DNA from: Lachnospiraceae bacterium | GTDB lineage: Bacteria > Bacillota > Clostridia > Lachnospirales > Lachnospiraceae | Length of the DNA stretch: 64,000 nt | NCBI GenBank assembly: GCA_910575255.1 | Contig: CAJTEM010000001.1 | Coordinates: 209,242 to 273,241 of the forward strand | Direction: 5' to 3' | In this document: one piece after another, positions 1 through 8,418 of the stretch | Numbering within the stretch: the first letter of the stretch is position 1 | Layout: the number at the start of each line of letters is the position of its first letter | Notes under the pieces: generated by a model | Databases searched by the model: none | Told to the model about the DNA's origin: nothing | What the model saw: only the letters and a program-made list of their open reading frames with translations | Program-made: the position numbers and the translations under genes

Positions 1-4
1 AAAG

Positions 5-298
5 ATGGTCAACAGCGGGACGAATCGTATGGGAAGCCTTTACGGAGATACTTACGGACAGCTGGCCGGACTCTATGGGGGAAGCCTTTATGGAACATCC
101 GCCTATAATCCTCTGGCCGGCTTATACGGAATGTCTATGGCCGGAGGGATGGATCTTACCGGACTTCTTGGCAGTGCAACCGAGGGGGAAGGGGATACCA
201 TAACGATGGATAAGGCGAGCTATGCCAGCCTGATTCAGCTATTGCGGATGCAGATGATGATGAATGCCAGCAGAGAGGTCGGCTCGATTACATTATAA
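5..298 (+). CDS. Small Gly/Tyr/Leu-rich protein with LYG repeats (possibly 5'-truncated)
   Basis: The frame encodes 97 residues and could begin upstream of the window, since no ribosome binding site is visible before the first ATG. The N-terminal half is low complexity and built on recurring SLYG, GLYG and AGLYG units. The C-terminal half (about residues 68-97) is a short helical segment rich in Met, Leu and Gln. No signal peptide or membrane segment is evident and I do not recognise a family. It ends 21 bases before the PilZ gene and is probably co-transcribed with it and the glycosyltransferase, so a role in flagellar assembly or surface structure is possible. That role is inferred from position only. 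Confidence 0.5.
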   Translation: MVNSGTNRMGSLYGDTYGQLAGLYGGSLYGTSAYNPLAGLYGMSMAGGMDLTGLLGSATEGEGDTITMDKASYASLIQLLRMQMMMNASREVGSITL

Positions 299-319
299 CA
301 GGGAAGGGTGGGCTGTGTC

Positions 320-943
320 ATGAGATTAAGGGATTGTGAGCGCTGCCTGGTATATGGAACCGATAACCGGCCATTGTCCAGAGCCAGAGTGGAGATCGAT
401 AACGAGATGGGAATCCGGCTGTTTTTCCGGAATCCGAAGCTCCGCAGTGTCCGGTTCCGGACAACGATTGATTTTTATGACCGCTCTCAGGGGGTGGTGC
501 GCTGCCGCTGTGAGCTGGTGATTCAGAGGAATTCCTATCCGAACAGGATGAAGGAACCCTGGATGGCGGATTGTGAAATTCTGGATATCGAGGAGATATT
601 CCAGCGGCAGAAGGATCTGCGGGTAGATGTCCAGCTGTGGATGGAATTTCAGACAGAGTCGGGCTGGTTCTTTTCCGGCACGATCCGCAATATCAGTGCG
701 GGAGGGATTCTTTTATCTACTCCTCAGGTGCTGAAAAAGGATGATCTTCTGTCATTCCGTTACCGGTTTGGTACAGAGGACTGTGAGGTAAAGGCAAAGG
801 TGCTGCGGCCGGGGGGACTGGTACGTGGAGAATATACGTATGGATGTCAGTTTCAGAGGCTGTCTCTGGAATCAGAGGCTGCCATAAGAAAGTTCGTTTT
901 TGCCAAACAGGTAGAAAAGCAGAATAAGAAGGGAAGAGAATAG
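320..943 (+). CDS. PilZ domain protein (putative c-di-GMP receptor)
   Basis: About 207 residues. The C-terminal half fits a PilZ domain: a basic stretch RQKDLRV at the domain start, followed by the NISAGG signature of the (D/N)xSxxG motif about 30 residues later. PilZ domains bind cyclic di-GMP and, in flagellated bacteria, often slow or stop the motor. The usual RxxxR pair is altered: at the key positions the sequence reads R-Q-x-x-x-R, so the first arginine of the pair is Gln or shifted by one. Binding may therefore be weakened. The N-terminal 90 residues resemble no family I can name. ATG at 320 was chosen over GTG at 308 because the GGAAGGG site is correctly spaced for it. It lies directly upstream of a glycosyltransferase in the flagellin locus. 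Confidence 0.8.
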   Translation: MRLRDCERCLVYGTDNRPLSRARVEIDNEMGIRLFFRNPKLRSVRFRTTIDFYDRSQGVVRCRCELVIQRNSYPNRMKEPWMADCEILDIEEIFQRQKDLRVDVQLWMEFQTESGWFFSGTIRNISAGGILLSTPQVLKKDDLLSFRYRFGTEDCEVKAKVLRPGGLVRGEYTYGCQFQRLSLESEAAIRKFVFAKQVEKQNKKGRE

Positions 944-950
944 AAGCGAG

Positions 951-2030
951 ATGAAGATCAATCTGGTAATGATTGTCAGGAATGAGGAGCGTTCTCTGGA
1001 ACGCTGTCTGCGGACGGTAGAGGGACTGGTGGACAAAAAAATTGTGGTGGATACCGGTTCGACGGACAGGACAGCGGAGATTGCAAAGGAAATGGGGGCA
1101 GAGGTGCATTCCTTTACTTGGGCGGATGATTTTTCCGCTGCCCGCAATTATGCCCTGGATCAGTCGGATGGTGACTGGAATCTGGTTCTGGACGGTGACG
1201 AGTACCTCAGGGCAACCACCCGTGACAGGCTGGAGGAGGCGCTGTCCGGCAGGGAGGGAAGATGGCTGGGCTGTATCACGAGATATGATTCCTTCCGGAA
1301 TGAGGACGGAATCAGTATGAGCACGGCTATTCTTCCAAGACTGCTCCCGAAGGGGATCCGTTATGAAGGCGAGATCCATGAACAGCCGGCAGGAGATTAT
1401 CCATGCTATATGATTCCGCTGCAGGCGGATCACGACGGTTATCTTTATGCCGATAAGGGGGAGAGGAATCTTCCTTATCTGAGGCGGGCAGTTGAGCAGC
1501 ATCCCCAGGATGCATATTATATATTTCAGCTGGCTGATACCTTGCGGAATCTGAAGAGGCAGGAGGAGAGCCTGCCTTATTTCCGTGAGTTTTACCGTCT
1601 GTCTGGGAAGAACGACGGTTATCGGCCAAACGGCGTGGTGCTTTATCTCTATACTCTTCTGGATCTGGCGGCGAATGAACATCTGGATGAAGCGGCTGCG
1701 GTTATTGAGAAGGAAGGGCCTGTCCTGGGAGAATGGTCGGATTTCTGTTTTGTGTGCGGACTCTTCTATATGAAGCGTGTAATGTCAGATGTGGGGCGCT
1801 ACATTGACCTGCTCCCGAATATTGAGCGGTGTTATCTGAAGTGCCTGGAGCTGGGTGAGCAGCCGGAGGCCGGCGGTGTTGTAGGCACCGGTTCCTTCCG
1901 GGCAGCATACAATCTGGGAGCCTGGTATGAAGTCTCCGGCCAGATGGACCGGGCGGCCCGCTCGTATCTGATGGCAGCGAAAGAAGGGTTTGCGCCTGCG
2001 GTGAAGAGAATCAAAAGAGGGTGGAATTGA
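951..2030 (+). CDS. Family 2 glycosyltransferase with TPR-like C-terminus
   Basis: 359 residues. The N-terminal GT-A domain has the family 2 hallmarks: VMIVRNEE near residue 8, the nucleotide-binding VVDTGSTDRT around residue 35, and the DGDEY metal-binding motif around residue 83. The C-terminal half has tetratricopeptide-like helical repeats such as DAYYIFQLADTLRNL. Such proteins transfer sugar from a nucleotide-activated donor. Beside PilZ and two flagellin genes, flagellin or surface glycosylation is the likely job. It starts 7 bases after the PilZ stop, so the two are probably translated from one message. It is related to, but shorter than, the two glycosyltransferases at 5556 and 6966. 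The acceptor and the sugar are unknown. Confidence 0.85.
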   Translation: MKINLVMIVRNEERSLERCLRTVEGLVDKKIVVDTGSTDRTAEIAKEMGAEVHSFTWADDFSAARNYALDQSDGDWNLVLDGDEYLRATTRDRLEEALSGREGRWLGCITRYDSFRNEDGISMSTAILPRLLPKGIRYEGEIHEQPAGDYPCYMIPLQADHDGYLYADKGERNLPYLRRAVEQHPQDAYYIFQLADTLRNLKRQEESLPYFREFYRLSGKNDGYRPNGVVLYLYTLLDLAANEHLDEAAAVIEKEGPVLGEWSDFCFVCGLFYMKRVMSDVGRYIDLLPNIERCYLKCLELGEQPEAGGVVGTGSFRAAYNLGAWYEVSGQMDRAARSYLMAAKEGFAPAVKRIKRGWN

Positions 2031-2082
2031 ACCGGCTGGAGGTGAGAAAGATGGCTGGAAATGATCCAATGTTTAGTTAAAC

Positions 2083-2354
2083 TTTGCCGAAAGGTACGCC
2101 TTGGAAAAAGAGGGGAGAGGCGCTCTGAAGTGGTCTGTTGTTTTTTCCGGTTTCGGGATCAAGAATTCCTAAAACCCCTGATTTTTGCTAAGAACGAAAC
2201 GAAAATCCCCGAACTCGCTTCGCTCAGACAGCGGGGATTTTCGTTTCAACGCAAAACTCAGGGATTTAAGGACTTCTAAATCCCTGCAAAGTCAAAAACA
2301 GTAGACCACTTCGGAGCGCCTCTCCCCTCTTTTTCCAAGGCTGAATATTCTCAG
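2083..2354 (+). repeat. Long-hairpin repeat, copy 1
   Basis: A roughly 270-bp imperfect palindrome. The arm at about 2099-2150 is complementary to about 2294-2341, and an inner stem around 2196-2210/2231-2245 closes a loop containing CTCGCTTCGCTCAGACAG. The left end reads AAGGTACGCC and the right end GGCTGAATATTCTC. The same ends and loop recur in two other copies at 28303 and 28764, while the stem sequences differ but stay self-complementary. An 8-bp direct repeat AGTTAAAC (2075-2082 and 2355-2362) brackets this copy and could be a target-site duplication. The open frame inside it on the plus strand is a by-product of the palindrome. It also lies after the glycosyltransferase gene, where it could act as a terminator. 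Confidence 0.85.
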
Positions 2355-2479
2355 AGTTAAACCAAATGATGTTGGATTATTTTCAGTTGTTTTTCTCTGC
2401 CCTTTCAAGGCTAAATATTGTCAATGGCTAATAAACAAAAACTTGCGTTTATCGTTTGTCAGATGTTCTTATCTGAAAA

Positions 2480-2502
2480 CGGAAGGGTTTTATACCCTTC
2501 CG
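2480..2502 (+). other. Short hairpin upstream of first flagellin
   Basis: CGGAAGGG pairs with CCCTTCCG across a 7-base loop. No T-run follows, so it is not a typical intrinsic terminator. It lies about 80 bases before the flagellin promoter. The rest of 2355-2560 shows nothing else I can assign. Confidence 0.4.
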
Positions 2503-2565
2503 GAATGAATGTTGACAGGCAGATGTGAAAGAAAAGTGAAAACTGAAAAAAATGCAAATACACTC

Positions 2566-2593
2566 TTATGTAAGCCGGAAATCCTGCCGATAT
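2566..2593 (+). promoter_or_regulatory. Probable sigma-28 (FliA/SigD-type) promoter of flagellin 1
   Basis: TTAT, 16 bases, then GCCGATAT. The -10-like element is a strong match to the flagellar sigma factor consensus; the -35-like element is weaker than in the sister promoters at 3965, 5409 and 15754. It lies about 90 bases upstream of the flagellin start. Confidence 0.55.
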
Positions 2594-2683
2594 TATAATC
2601 AACAGATAAAAATATAAGAGTTGCGGCTTTGCACGGCCAACAGCCGCATGATGAACTGTATTGATGGAAGGTGGTTGGTTAAT

Positions 2684-3532
2684 ATGGTCATACAGAATAA
2701 TATAGCAGGATTTAACGCTTCCAGGAACAAGGGGATTACAGAGGGCAAGATGCGGAAGTCTCTGGAGAAGCTTTCCTCCGGATACCGTATCAACCGGGCC
2801 GGTGACGATGCTGCCGGGCTGGCGATTTCAGAGCTGATGCGGAATCAGATCACGGCTCTCGATCAGGCAATGCGGAATGTGAATGACGGGATCAGTATGA
2901 CTTCGACCGGCGAGGGTGCGCTGTCCGAGGTGCACTCCATGCTGGGAAGGCTGAAGACTCTGGCCATCCAGTCAGCGAACGGCACCTATACCACTCTGGC
3001 ACGCGAGAATCTGGATGCCGAGCGGATGCAGCTTCTGGATGAGATTGACCGGATTGGACAGACGTCGGATTTTGACGAGATTCCTTTGTTTGACGCAACT
3101 TCGGCGCTGCCTACGGATTATGTTCCGCCGGAGAAAAAGGATGACATTACCTTGCAGATCGGTGCGTCCGGAGACGAGATTCTTGATGTTCCGCGGTATT
3201 ATATGAGCAGTAAGGCGTTGCTGCTGGATGATACGGATTTTACCAGCCTTACGGCGTCGAATGAAGCAGTGACCAAGATCGATGAGGCGATCGAAGCGGT
3301 GGCTGATATCCGTGCCAGTTTTGGCGCGGCGCAGAATCATCTGGAGCATACTCACAACAATCTGAGCGTTACCTCTGAGAATATGACCGTATCGGAGAGC
3401 CAGATCCGCGATACGAATATGGCGGAAGAGTTCACCTCATATACGAAGGACAATATCGTCTACCAGGCTTCCAATTCGATGGTAGCGCAGGCGAACTCGG
3501 TTCCGGAGCTGATCCTGCGGTTGCTGCAGTGA
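2684..3532 (+). CDS. Flagellin, short form
   Basis: 282 residues. It has the conserved flagellin D0/D1 N-terminal helices (MVIQNNIAGFNASRN, then LEKLSSGYRINRAGDDAAG) and the matching C-terminal helices (FGAAQNHLEHTHNNLSVTSE, ending VPELILRLLQ). These coil together to form the filament core after export. The central variable region is very short, so little surface-exposed domain is present. ATG at 2684 is preceded by GGAAGGTGG at plausible spacing and gives the usual flagellin N-terminus. Compared with the flagellin at 4126 it has several substitutions in conserved positions (VPELILRLLQ for VPQSILSLLQ). It may be a minor or specialised filament subunit rather than the main one. Confidence 0.93.
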   Translation: MVIQNNIAGFNASRNKGITEGKMRKSLEKLSSGYRINRAGDDAAGLAISELMRNQITALDQAMRNVNDGISMTSTGEGALSEVHSMLGRLKTLAIQSANGTYTTLARENLDAERMQLLDEIDRIGQTSDFDEIPLFDATSALPTDYVPPEKKDDITLQIGASGDEILDVPRYYMSSKALLLDDTDFTSLTASNEAVTKIDEAIEAVADIRASFGAAQNHLEHTHNNLSVTSENMTVSESQIRDTNMAEEFTSYTKDNIVYQASNSMVAQANSVPELILRLLQ

Positions 3533-3630
3533 TGATGTGTTTTGGGTTATAAGCTCTGGGCTTTTTTGTCAGGCATTGACGGAAGAGGAAAAAATGGGGT
3601 CAGAGCGGCGAATAAGATAAGAGACAGAGG

Positions 3631-3673
3631 AGCAGGGGAAGGCCGCAGAGTCGGATATTTCACCCTGCTTTTT
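3631..3673 (+). terminator. Probable terminator after flagellin 1
   Basis: AGCAGGG pairs with CCCTGCT across a loop of about 25 bases and is followed directly by TTTTT. The loop is long, so confidence is moderate. Confidence 0.5.
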
Positions 3674-3829
3674 GTATGGACTCTAATATTTTGTTGCTTT
3701 GCAGCGCAGCAAATCTGATGTCCTGTTGTTTAGCGGGGGAGGTGCTGATTTGGTTATATATGGATTCTGTGCATATGTATCACATGATTTTCATAAGGAT
3801 TTCAGTAACTTTTTTGTTTCGGGTGGCAA

Positions 3830-3876
3830 TACCCTCAGTGGATAAAGGGCGTGTGTCCCCTTGCCCACTGAGGGTA
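3830..3876 (+). other. Stable hairpin in the flagellin 2 upstream region
   Basis: TACCCTCAGTGG pairs perfectly with CCACTGAGGGTA, and a second inner stem (AAGGG/CCCTT) closes the loop. No T-run follows. It sits about 90 bases before the sigma-28-like promoter, so it is outside the predicted flagellin leader. It could belong to a separate small RNA. I did not recognise a known riboswitch here. Confidence 0.5.
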
Positions 3877-3964
3877 ATGTCAGTTGATTAAGGAAACGAG
3901 AAACACAGCCAAGGAAGCGCTTAACTTACTATAGAATTTTTTGAAAAAAGAATGAAAATTATCC

Positions 3965-3991
3965 TTAACCTTTTCTCAAAATTGACGATAT
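3965..3991 (+). promoter_or_regulatory. Sigma-28-type promoter of flagellin 2
   Basis: TTAA, 15 bases, then GACGATAT. This has the same architecture as the sites at 5409 and 15754. The start codon is at 4126, leaving a leader of about 130 bases. Confidence 0.65.
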
Positions 3992-4125
3992 ACATTCATA
4001 TAGGGTGAGAGGACATCAATTAACGATAGACTTTTACCGACTCTCCGGTGCAAGGGCCCGCATGGGAGGGGATTCGGGGACAGGGAGGTTCCCGGAGCAC
4101 TGATCAAGGACAGGAGGAGCGATTT

Positions 4126-5196
4126 ATGATTATTCAACACAACATAGCAGCGATCAACTCTTACAGGAACTTAGGTGTCAACCAGAGCGGATTGAACAAA
4201 AACTTAGAGAAGCTGTCATCCGGTTACAAGATCAACCGTGCCGGTGATGACGCAGCAGGACTGGCGATTTCCGAGAGCATGAGATCTCAGATCAATGGCC
4301 TGAACCAGGCGGCAAAGAACGCACAGGATGCGATCGGTTTGATTCAGACGGCTGAAGGTGCTCTGACCGAGGTGCACTCCATGTTGCAGCGTCTTACCAC
4401 TCTGGCTTCCCAGTCTGCAAACGGCACCTACAATACCGTAGCGAGAGGCAACCTGCAGAGCGAGGTTTCCGAGCTGCTGAAGGAAATCGACCGTATCGCT
4501 AACAACACCGATTTCAACGGCATTAAGCCGCTGGCAAACGAAGGTAGCGCTGGAAAGATGACCTTCCAGATCGGCCCGAGCGGAAAAGAAACGATCGTTG
4601 TAAACAGCCAGGCTATGACCGTAAGCGGTATCCAGGCAGCTATTTGGGATAGCATGACCGGTTTTGATAGGGATAAGCAGGCAGAGGGCAAGACGCAAAA
4701 TCTTACTAATGCAACTGTTAAGTTTGATAAAGCATCTAGCGGTGGTACAGTGCAGGTTACTGGACAGCAAAATGGATATATTACTTCAAGCGGAATGGTG
4801 AATTCGTCTGCATATACTACTCAGAAGGCTGCTTATTCTGCAGCAAAGTTTGCAGGTGGCAGCACCGGTGTATCTGCACTGCTTCCGACCCTGAACATTT
4901 CCGGCAGCAGCACCGTAGTTGCTAACGCAGCAATCGACACCATCAATGCCGCTATCAACGCAGTATCCAGCTACCGTGCGAAACTCGGTGCCGCTCAGAA
5001 CAGACTTGAGCATACGGTTAACAACCTGAAAGTTACTTCTGAGAATATCACCTCTGCCGAGAGCCGTATCCGTGATACCGATATGGCAGACGAGATCACC
5101 GCATTCACGAAGAACAACATTCTTCTGCAGGCATCTCAGTCCATGCTGGCACAGTCCAACTCCGTACCGCAGAGCATCCTGAGCCTGCTGCAGTAA
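4126..5196 (+). CDS. fliC: Flagellin, major form
   Basis: 356 residues, filament subunit of the bacterial flagellum, exported unfolded through the flagellar type III apparatus. The N-terminal D0/D1 (MIIQHNIAAINSYRN, LEKLSSGYKINRAGDDAAG) and C-terminal D1/D0 (AAQNRLEHTVNNLKVTSENI, ending VPQSILSLLQ) are canonical. The central part (about residues 170-265) is Ser/Thr/Gly/Ala-rich and unlike the short flagellin at 2684. It is the likely exposed, hypervariable and possibly O-glycosylated region. Base use is more AT-rich between about 4640 and 4860, in line with diversification there. AGGAGGAG precedes ATG 4126 at good spacing. A strong terminator follows at 5270, and glycosyltransferase genes lie immediately downstream. 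Confidence 0.95.
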   Translation: MIIQHNIAAINSYRNLGVNQSGLNKNLEKLSSGYKINRAGDDAAGLAISESMRSQINGLNQAAKNAQDAIGLIQTAEGALTEVHSMLQRLTTLASQSANGTYNTVARGNLQSEVSELLKEIDRIANNTDFNGIKPLANEGSAGKMTFQIGPSGKETIVVNSQAMTVSGIQAAIWDSMTGFDRDKQAEGKTQNLTNATVKFDKASSGGTVQVTGQQNGYITSSGMVNSSAYTTQKAAYSAAKFAGGSTGVSALLPTLNISGSSTVVANAAIDTINAAINAVSSYRAKLGAAQNRLEHTVNNLKVTSENITSAESRIRDTDMADEITAFTKNNILLQASQSMLAQSNSVPQSILSLLQ

Positions 5197-5269
5197 TAGC
5201 TGCATAGGAACCGGTTGTGATTCGGTTACGTAAGATTGACTGAACCGATTGTTTTAAGATAGTGTTATG

Positions 5270-5298
5270 GCCCGCCGGGTAAAACCGGCGGGCTTTTA
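5270..5298 (+). terminator. Strong intrinsic terminator after flagellin 2
   Basis: GCCCGCCGG pairs with CCGGCGGGC over a 6-base loop and is followed by TTTTA. Confidence 0.9.
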
Positions 5299-5408
5299 TC
5301 GTTATTTTGACAATCAGCAACCTTCATACCCTCTCTTCGGTTGCGTACCTCTCACGAAAAGAAATGCTTCTTTTATCAGCCTCCGTTGGTTCTAAAAGCA
5401 ACTCCCCC

Positions 5409-5435
5409 TTAATTTTCCTCTAAAAAAGCCGATAT
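5409..5435 (+). promoter_or_regulatory. Sigma-28-type promoter of the glycosyltransferase pair
   Basis: TTAA, 15 bases, GCCGATAT, about 120 bases upstream of the glycosyltransferase at 5556. This ties the two transferases to the late flagellar regulon. Confidence 0.7.
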
Positions 5436-5555
5436 ATAATCTATATAATAATCTGATAAGCCCATCTGCCACACCTCCGATCCAGCTATTTTCTGTCAGG
5501 CTGCCGGGAGATGGCTTTTTTCATTAAGGACTCCAAACAGAAAGAGGACAAAGAC

Positions 5556-6881
5556 ATGAAGACAGCAAACCATGTACGGATTTCCCAATGCATGATCGTA
5601 AAAAATGAAGAAAGGAATATCGAGCGTGCCCTGTCCTGGGGGAAGCCGCTGATGTGGGAGCAGATCGTGGTCGATACCGGCTCCACTGACCATACAGTGG
5701 AGATAGCGCAGAGATTGGGAGCGCAGGTCTATCATTTCCCCTGGATTCATGACTTTGCGGCTGCGAAGAATTATGCCATTGAGCAGGCCAAAGGGGACTG
5801 GATTGCGTTTCTGGATGCGGATGAGTATATGATGCCGGAGGATGCCGGGAAGCTGGCGGCAGTCATAGAAAGCCTGGAACCGGATCGGTTTGACGGGATC
5901 TCCACGGGTTGGCAGCAGCTGGATGGGGAGGGAAGGATCTTTGCTTCCGGAACCCAGATTCGTTTTTTTCGGAATCGTCCGGATATTCGTTACCGCAGAA
6001 GGATCCATGAGCAGTTGGAATCGATCGAGGGAAGAAAGCTGCGAATCGGGGATGTGGTAGCTTCCCTTTCTATCTTTCATACCGGATATCAGGGAGAGGC
6101 GTATGCAAAGAAGACGAAAAGCGGCAGGAACCGACTGCTGATACTGGAAGAACTTAAGGAGCATCCGGAAGATTATGAGATGATGGGCTATATGGGGGAT
6201 GAATGTCTGGATGACGGAGAGCGGGAAGAGGCCAGGGCCTGGTATCAGCGTGCCATCCTTCATATGCCGTCCTGTCTGTCTGAGGAGGATCAGCGGAGCG
6301 CTGCCACTTATACCCGGCTTTTGATTCTTCTGACAGAGAGGGAAGACGCTTCCTGGGATTCGGCAGAAGAAATCTATCTTCAGGCAGCAGAACGTCTGCC
6401 GAAGGAAGCAGATTTTGATTATATTGCCGGAAGGTTTTTTGCGGCCAGCGGGAATGCCAGGCAGGCGGTCCATTATCTGGAGGGAGCGCTGGGAAAACTG
6501 AATGCATATGGCTGCTCGAACCGGGCGCTTATACTGGCAGGGAATCTGATGGAGGCTTATGAGCTTCTGGTGCGCTGCTGCTACGAGGCAGGGGAGAGCC
6601 AGAAATGTGTGAGTTATGCGGTGGCCTGTCTGCGTGCAGACCGCTATGCGATGCCTGTGCTCTCGCGCCTGCTGCTGGTTCTTGCATCGGATAATGGGAG
6701 CGGGAGTCAGGAATATCCCAGGGTGCTGGAATTCTTTGCCGGACTCTATGATTTTTCTGCACTCAAGGATCGGCTGTTCCTGATAAAGGCAGCACAACGG
6801 ACAGAATGTAAAGGCTTTGCTGCTTTTGCGGCGGATCGGCTTTTGAACCAGCAGGAGAGAGCCGCAATGGGCCTTGACTGA
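5556..6881 (+). CDS. Family 2 glycosyltransferase, probably flagellin-modifying
   Basis: 441 residues. The N-terminal GT-A fold shows CMIVKNEERNIERALSW, IVVDTGSTDHTVEIA and the metal-binding DADEY. The C-terminal part is helical with TPR-like repeats and ends in a segment (LYDFSALKDRLFLIKAAQ) shared with the next gene. It would transfer a sugar from a nucleotide donor in the cytoplasm. The sigma-28-type promoter and position after the main flagellin point to flagellin glycosylation before export. ATG 5556 follows AGAGGA at good spacing; the upstream ATG at 5511 has no spacer to its Shine-Dalgarno-like bases. The gene at 6966 is a tandem paralogue. Confidence 0.88.
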   Translation: MKTANHVRISQCMIVKNEERNIERALSWGKPLMWEQIVVDTGSTDHTVEIAQRLGAQVYHFPWIHDFAAAKNYAIEQAKGDWIAFLDADEYMMPEDAGKLAAVIESLEPDRFDGISTGWQQLDGEGRIFASGTQIRFFRNRPDIRYRRRIHEQLESIEGRKLRIGDVVASLSIFHTGYQGEAYAKKTKSGRNRLLILEELKEHPEDYEMMGYMGDECLDDGEREEARAWYQRAILHMPSCLSEEDQRSAATYTRLLILLTEREDASWDSAEEIYLQAAERLPKEADFDYIAGRFFAASGNARQAVHYLEGALGKLNAYGCSNRALILAGNLMEAYELLVRCCYEAGESQKCVSYAVACLRADRYAMPVLSRLLLVLASDNGSGSQEYPRVLEFFAGLYDFSALKDRLFLIKAAQRTECKGFAAFAADRLLNQQERAAMGLD

Positions 6882-6965
6882 GGGAGAAGCAACAAAATAC
6901 AGAGGATAGAAAGAGAGAACAGGTTTCCGAAAGCGAATGGAGACGGGAAGAGAGGAGACAGTGGT

Positions 6966-8327
6966 ATGAAGAGCCGCAGCAGGGCAAAGATTTCTCAGTG
7001 TATGATTGTTAAAAACGAGGAGAGGAATATCGAGCGTGCGCTTTCCTGGGGAAAGGGTGTGGTAGCCGAGCAGATTGTCGTGGATACCGGTTCGACAGAC
7101 CGGACGGTAGAGATTGCAGAGCAGATGGGGGCAAAGGTCTATCATTTTGAATGGATTGATGATTTTGCGGCAGCGAAGAATTTTGCGATCAGCAAAGCGA
7201 AGTATGAGTGGATTGCACTGTTGGATGCGGATGAATATTTTTCAGAAGAGGATGCCAAAAAGGTCTTATTTTATGTGAGACAGCTGCAGGACAAGCGTTA
7301 TGACGCGATTCTCTCTGCCTGGGTGCATCTGACGGATGAGGGAAAGGTGGTGGCAGTGGGAACCCAGTCCCGGGTATTCAGAAATGCCAAAGGCTTGCGG
7401 TATGTGGGGAGAATCCATGAATATATCACCTCTGTGGATGGCTCGGACTTCCGGTTTGTGGATGCGACCAAGGAGCTCTCGATCTATCACACCGGTTATG
7501 GAGAGATCGGACATCAGCATAAGGTGTCAAGCGGCCGGAATCTGAGGATCATTTTGAAGGAGCTGGAGGAACATCCGGACAGCCATCGGATGCTGGGATA
7601 TCTGGGAGATGAATATTATTCCGCGAATGATCTGGAGAAGGCGGAGGAGGCATTTCGTAAGTCGATCTCTCTGATGCCGGATACGGTTGAGACGTTGGAT
7701 CCCATCCGCACGGCAATGACATTTACCAAGCTGATGGAGATCCTTTATGCACATATGGATACCACGGAAGACAACTTTATGGAGATCTATCACAAAGCGA
7801 TTCGGCGTCTGCCGGAGGAGGGGGACTTTGATTTTTATGCCGGAAAGTATTTCTCGCGGCATGGGAATTATCAGGCGGCGGAGCGCCATCTGAAACGGGC
7901 TCTTTCGCAGCTGGAAAAGTATGGGACAGCCTTTAAATCGATGTTTTTGTCCGGGGATATCCGTCAGGCTTATGAGATGCTTGCGACCTGCTGCTTTAAT
8001 AACCGGAATCTGATGGAATGTATCAATTATTCTACGGTTTTACTGAAAGCGGATCGCTATCTGATGAGCACATTGTTTTTGATGCTGACGGCATTCTTCC
8101 TCGATGAGAGCAGTGGGAGAGCAGAGGCGGCTTCGGCATCGGCGGTAGCAGCATTTCTGGGGCAGAATCTTTATGACTTTTCCACGCTCAAGGATCGGCT
8201 GTTTGTCCTGAAGGCGGCCATGAAAGCGAATTATGGAAGTATGATTACCGTGATCCGGGGAATGTTTAGTCCGGAGGAGCTGCTGGTGGTGGATCAGGCT
8301 CTGGCAGGAGAGGAAAGCAGGGAATGA
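6966..8327 (+). CDS. Family 2 glycosyltransferase, tandem paralogue
   Basis: 453 residues. It is highly similar to the preceding gene along its length: KISQCMIVKNEERNIERALSW, VVDTGSTDRTVEIAEQ, DADEY, TPR-like helices, and the shared LYDFSTLKDRLFVLKAA near the C-terminus. Tandem duplication followed by divergence is the simple explanation; the two may add successive sugars or act on the two flagellins. The gap to the previous gene is 84 bases with no terminator, so they are likely one operon. A hairpin terminator follows at 8344. Confidence 0.88.
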   Translation: MKSRSRAKISQCMIVKNEERNIERALSWGKGVVAEQIVVDTGSTDRTVEIAEQMGAKVYHFEWIDDFAAAKNFAISKAKYEWIALLDADEYFSEEDAKKVLFYVRQLQDKRYDAILSAWVHLTDEGKVVAVGTQSRVFRNAKGLRYVGRIHEYITSVDGSDFRFVDATKELSIYHTGYGEIGHQHKVSSGRNLRIILKELEEHPDSHRMLGYLGDEYYSANDLEKAEEAFRKSISLMPDTVETLDPIRTAMTFTKLMEILYAHMDTTEDNFMEIYHKAIRRLPEEGDFDFYAGKYFSRHGNYQAAERHLKRALSQLEKYGTAFKSMFLSGDIRQAYEMLATCCFNNRNLMECINYSTVLLKADRYLMSTLFLMLTAFFLDESSGRAEAASASAVAAFLGQNLYDFSTLKDRLFVLKAAMKANYGSMITVIRGMFSPEELLVVDQALAGEESRE

Positions 8328-8343
8328 GGTCAGTACAACAGTC

Positions 8344-8378
8344 AGAGCCTGCCATGGGGACAGTCCATGGCAGGCTCT
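8344..8378 (+). terminator. Terminator after the glycosyltransferase pair
   Basis: AGAGCCTGCCATGG pairs perfectly with CCATGGCAGGCTCT over 7 bases. A TTTTT run lies about 13 bases beyond, so termination may be imperfect. It also lies downstream of the convergent nuclease gene. Confidence 0.65.
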
Positions 8379-8418
8379 GGTTATGAGGTGTTTTTCCGGC
8401 TTTGCTATAGGGAAGAAC

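Noticed and set aside
717..1682. Minus-strand open frame of 321 codons
   Set aside because: It lies opposite the PilZ and glycosyltransferase genes and its protein is low-similarity Ile/Pro/Leu-rich shadow sequence.
2061..2279. Plus-strand frame of 72 codons
   Set aside because: It falls inside long-hairpin repeat copy 1; coding potential arises from the palindrome.
3676..3891. Possible 71-codon gene between flagellins
   Set aside because: No ribosome site, includes the hairpin at 3830, and the sequence does not look coding.
3533..4125. c-di-GMP riboswitch before the main flagellin
   Set aside because: I looked for the conserved GEMM sequence blocks and did not find them; only simple hairpins are visible.
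5496..7145. Long open frame of about 549 codons on the minus strand
   Set aside because: It is antisense to two glycosyltransferase genes with clear motifs, has no recognisable domain and no ribosome site.
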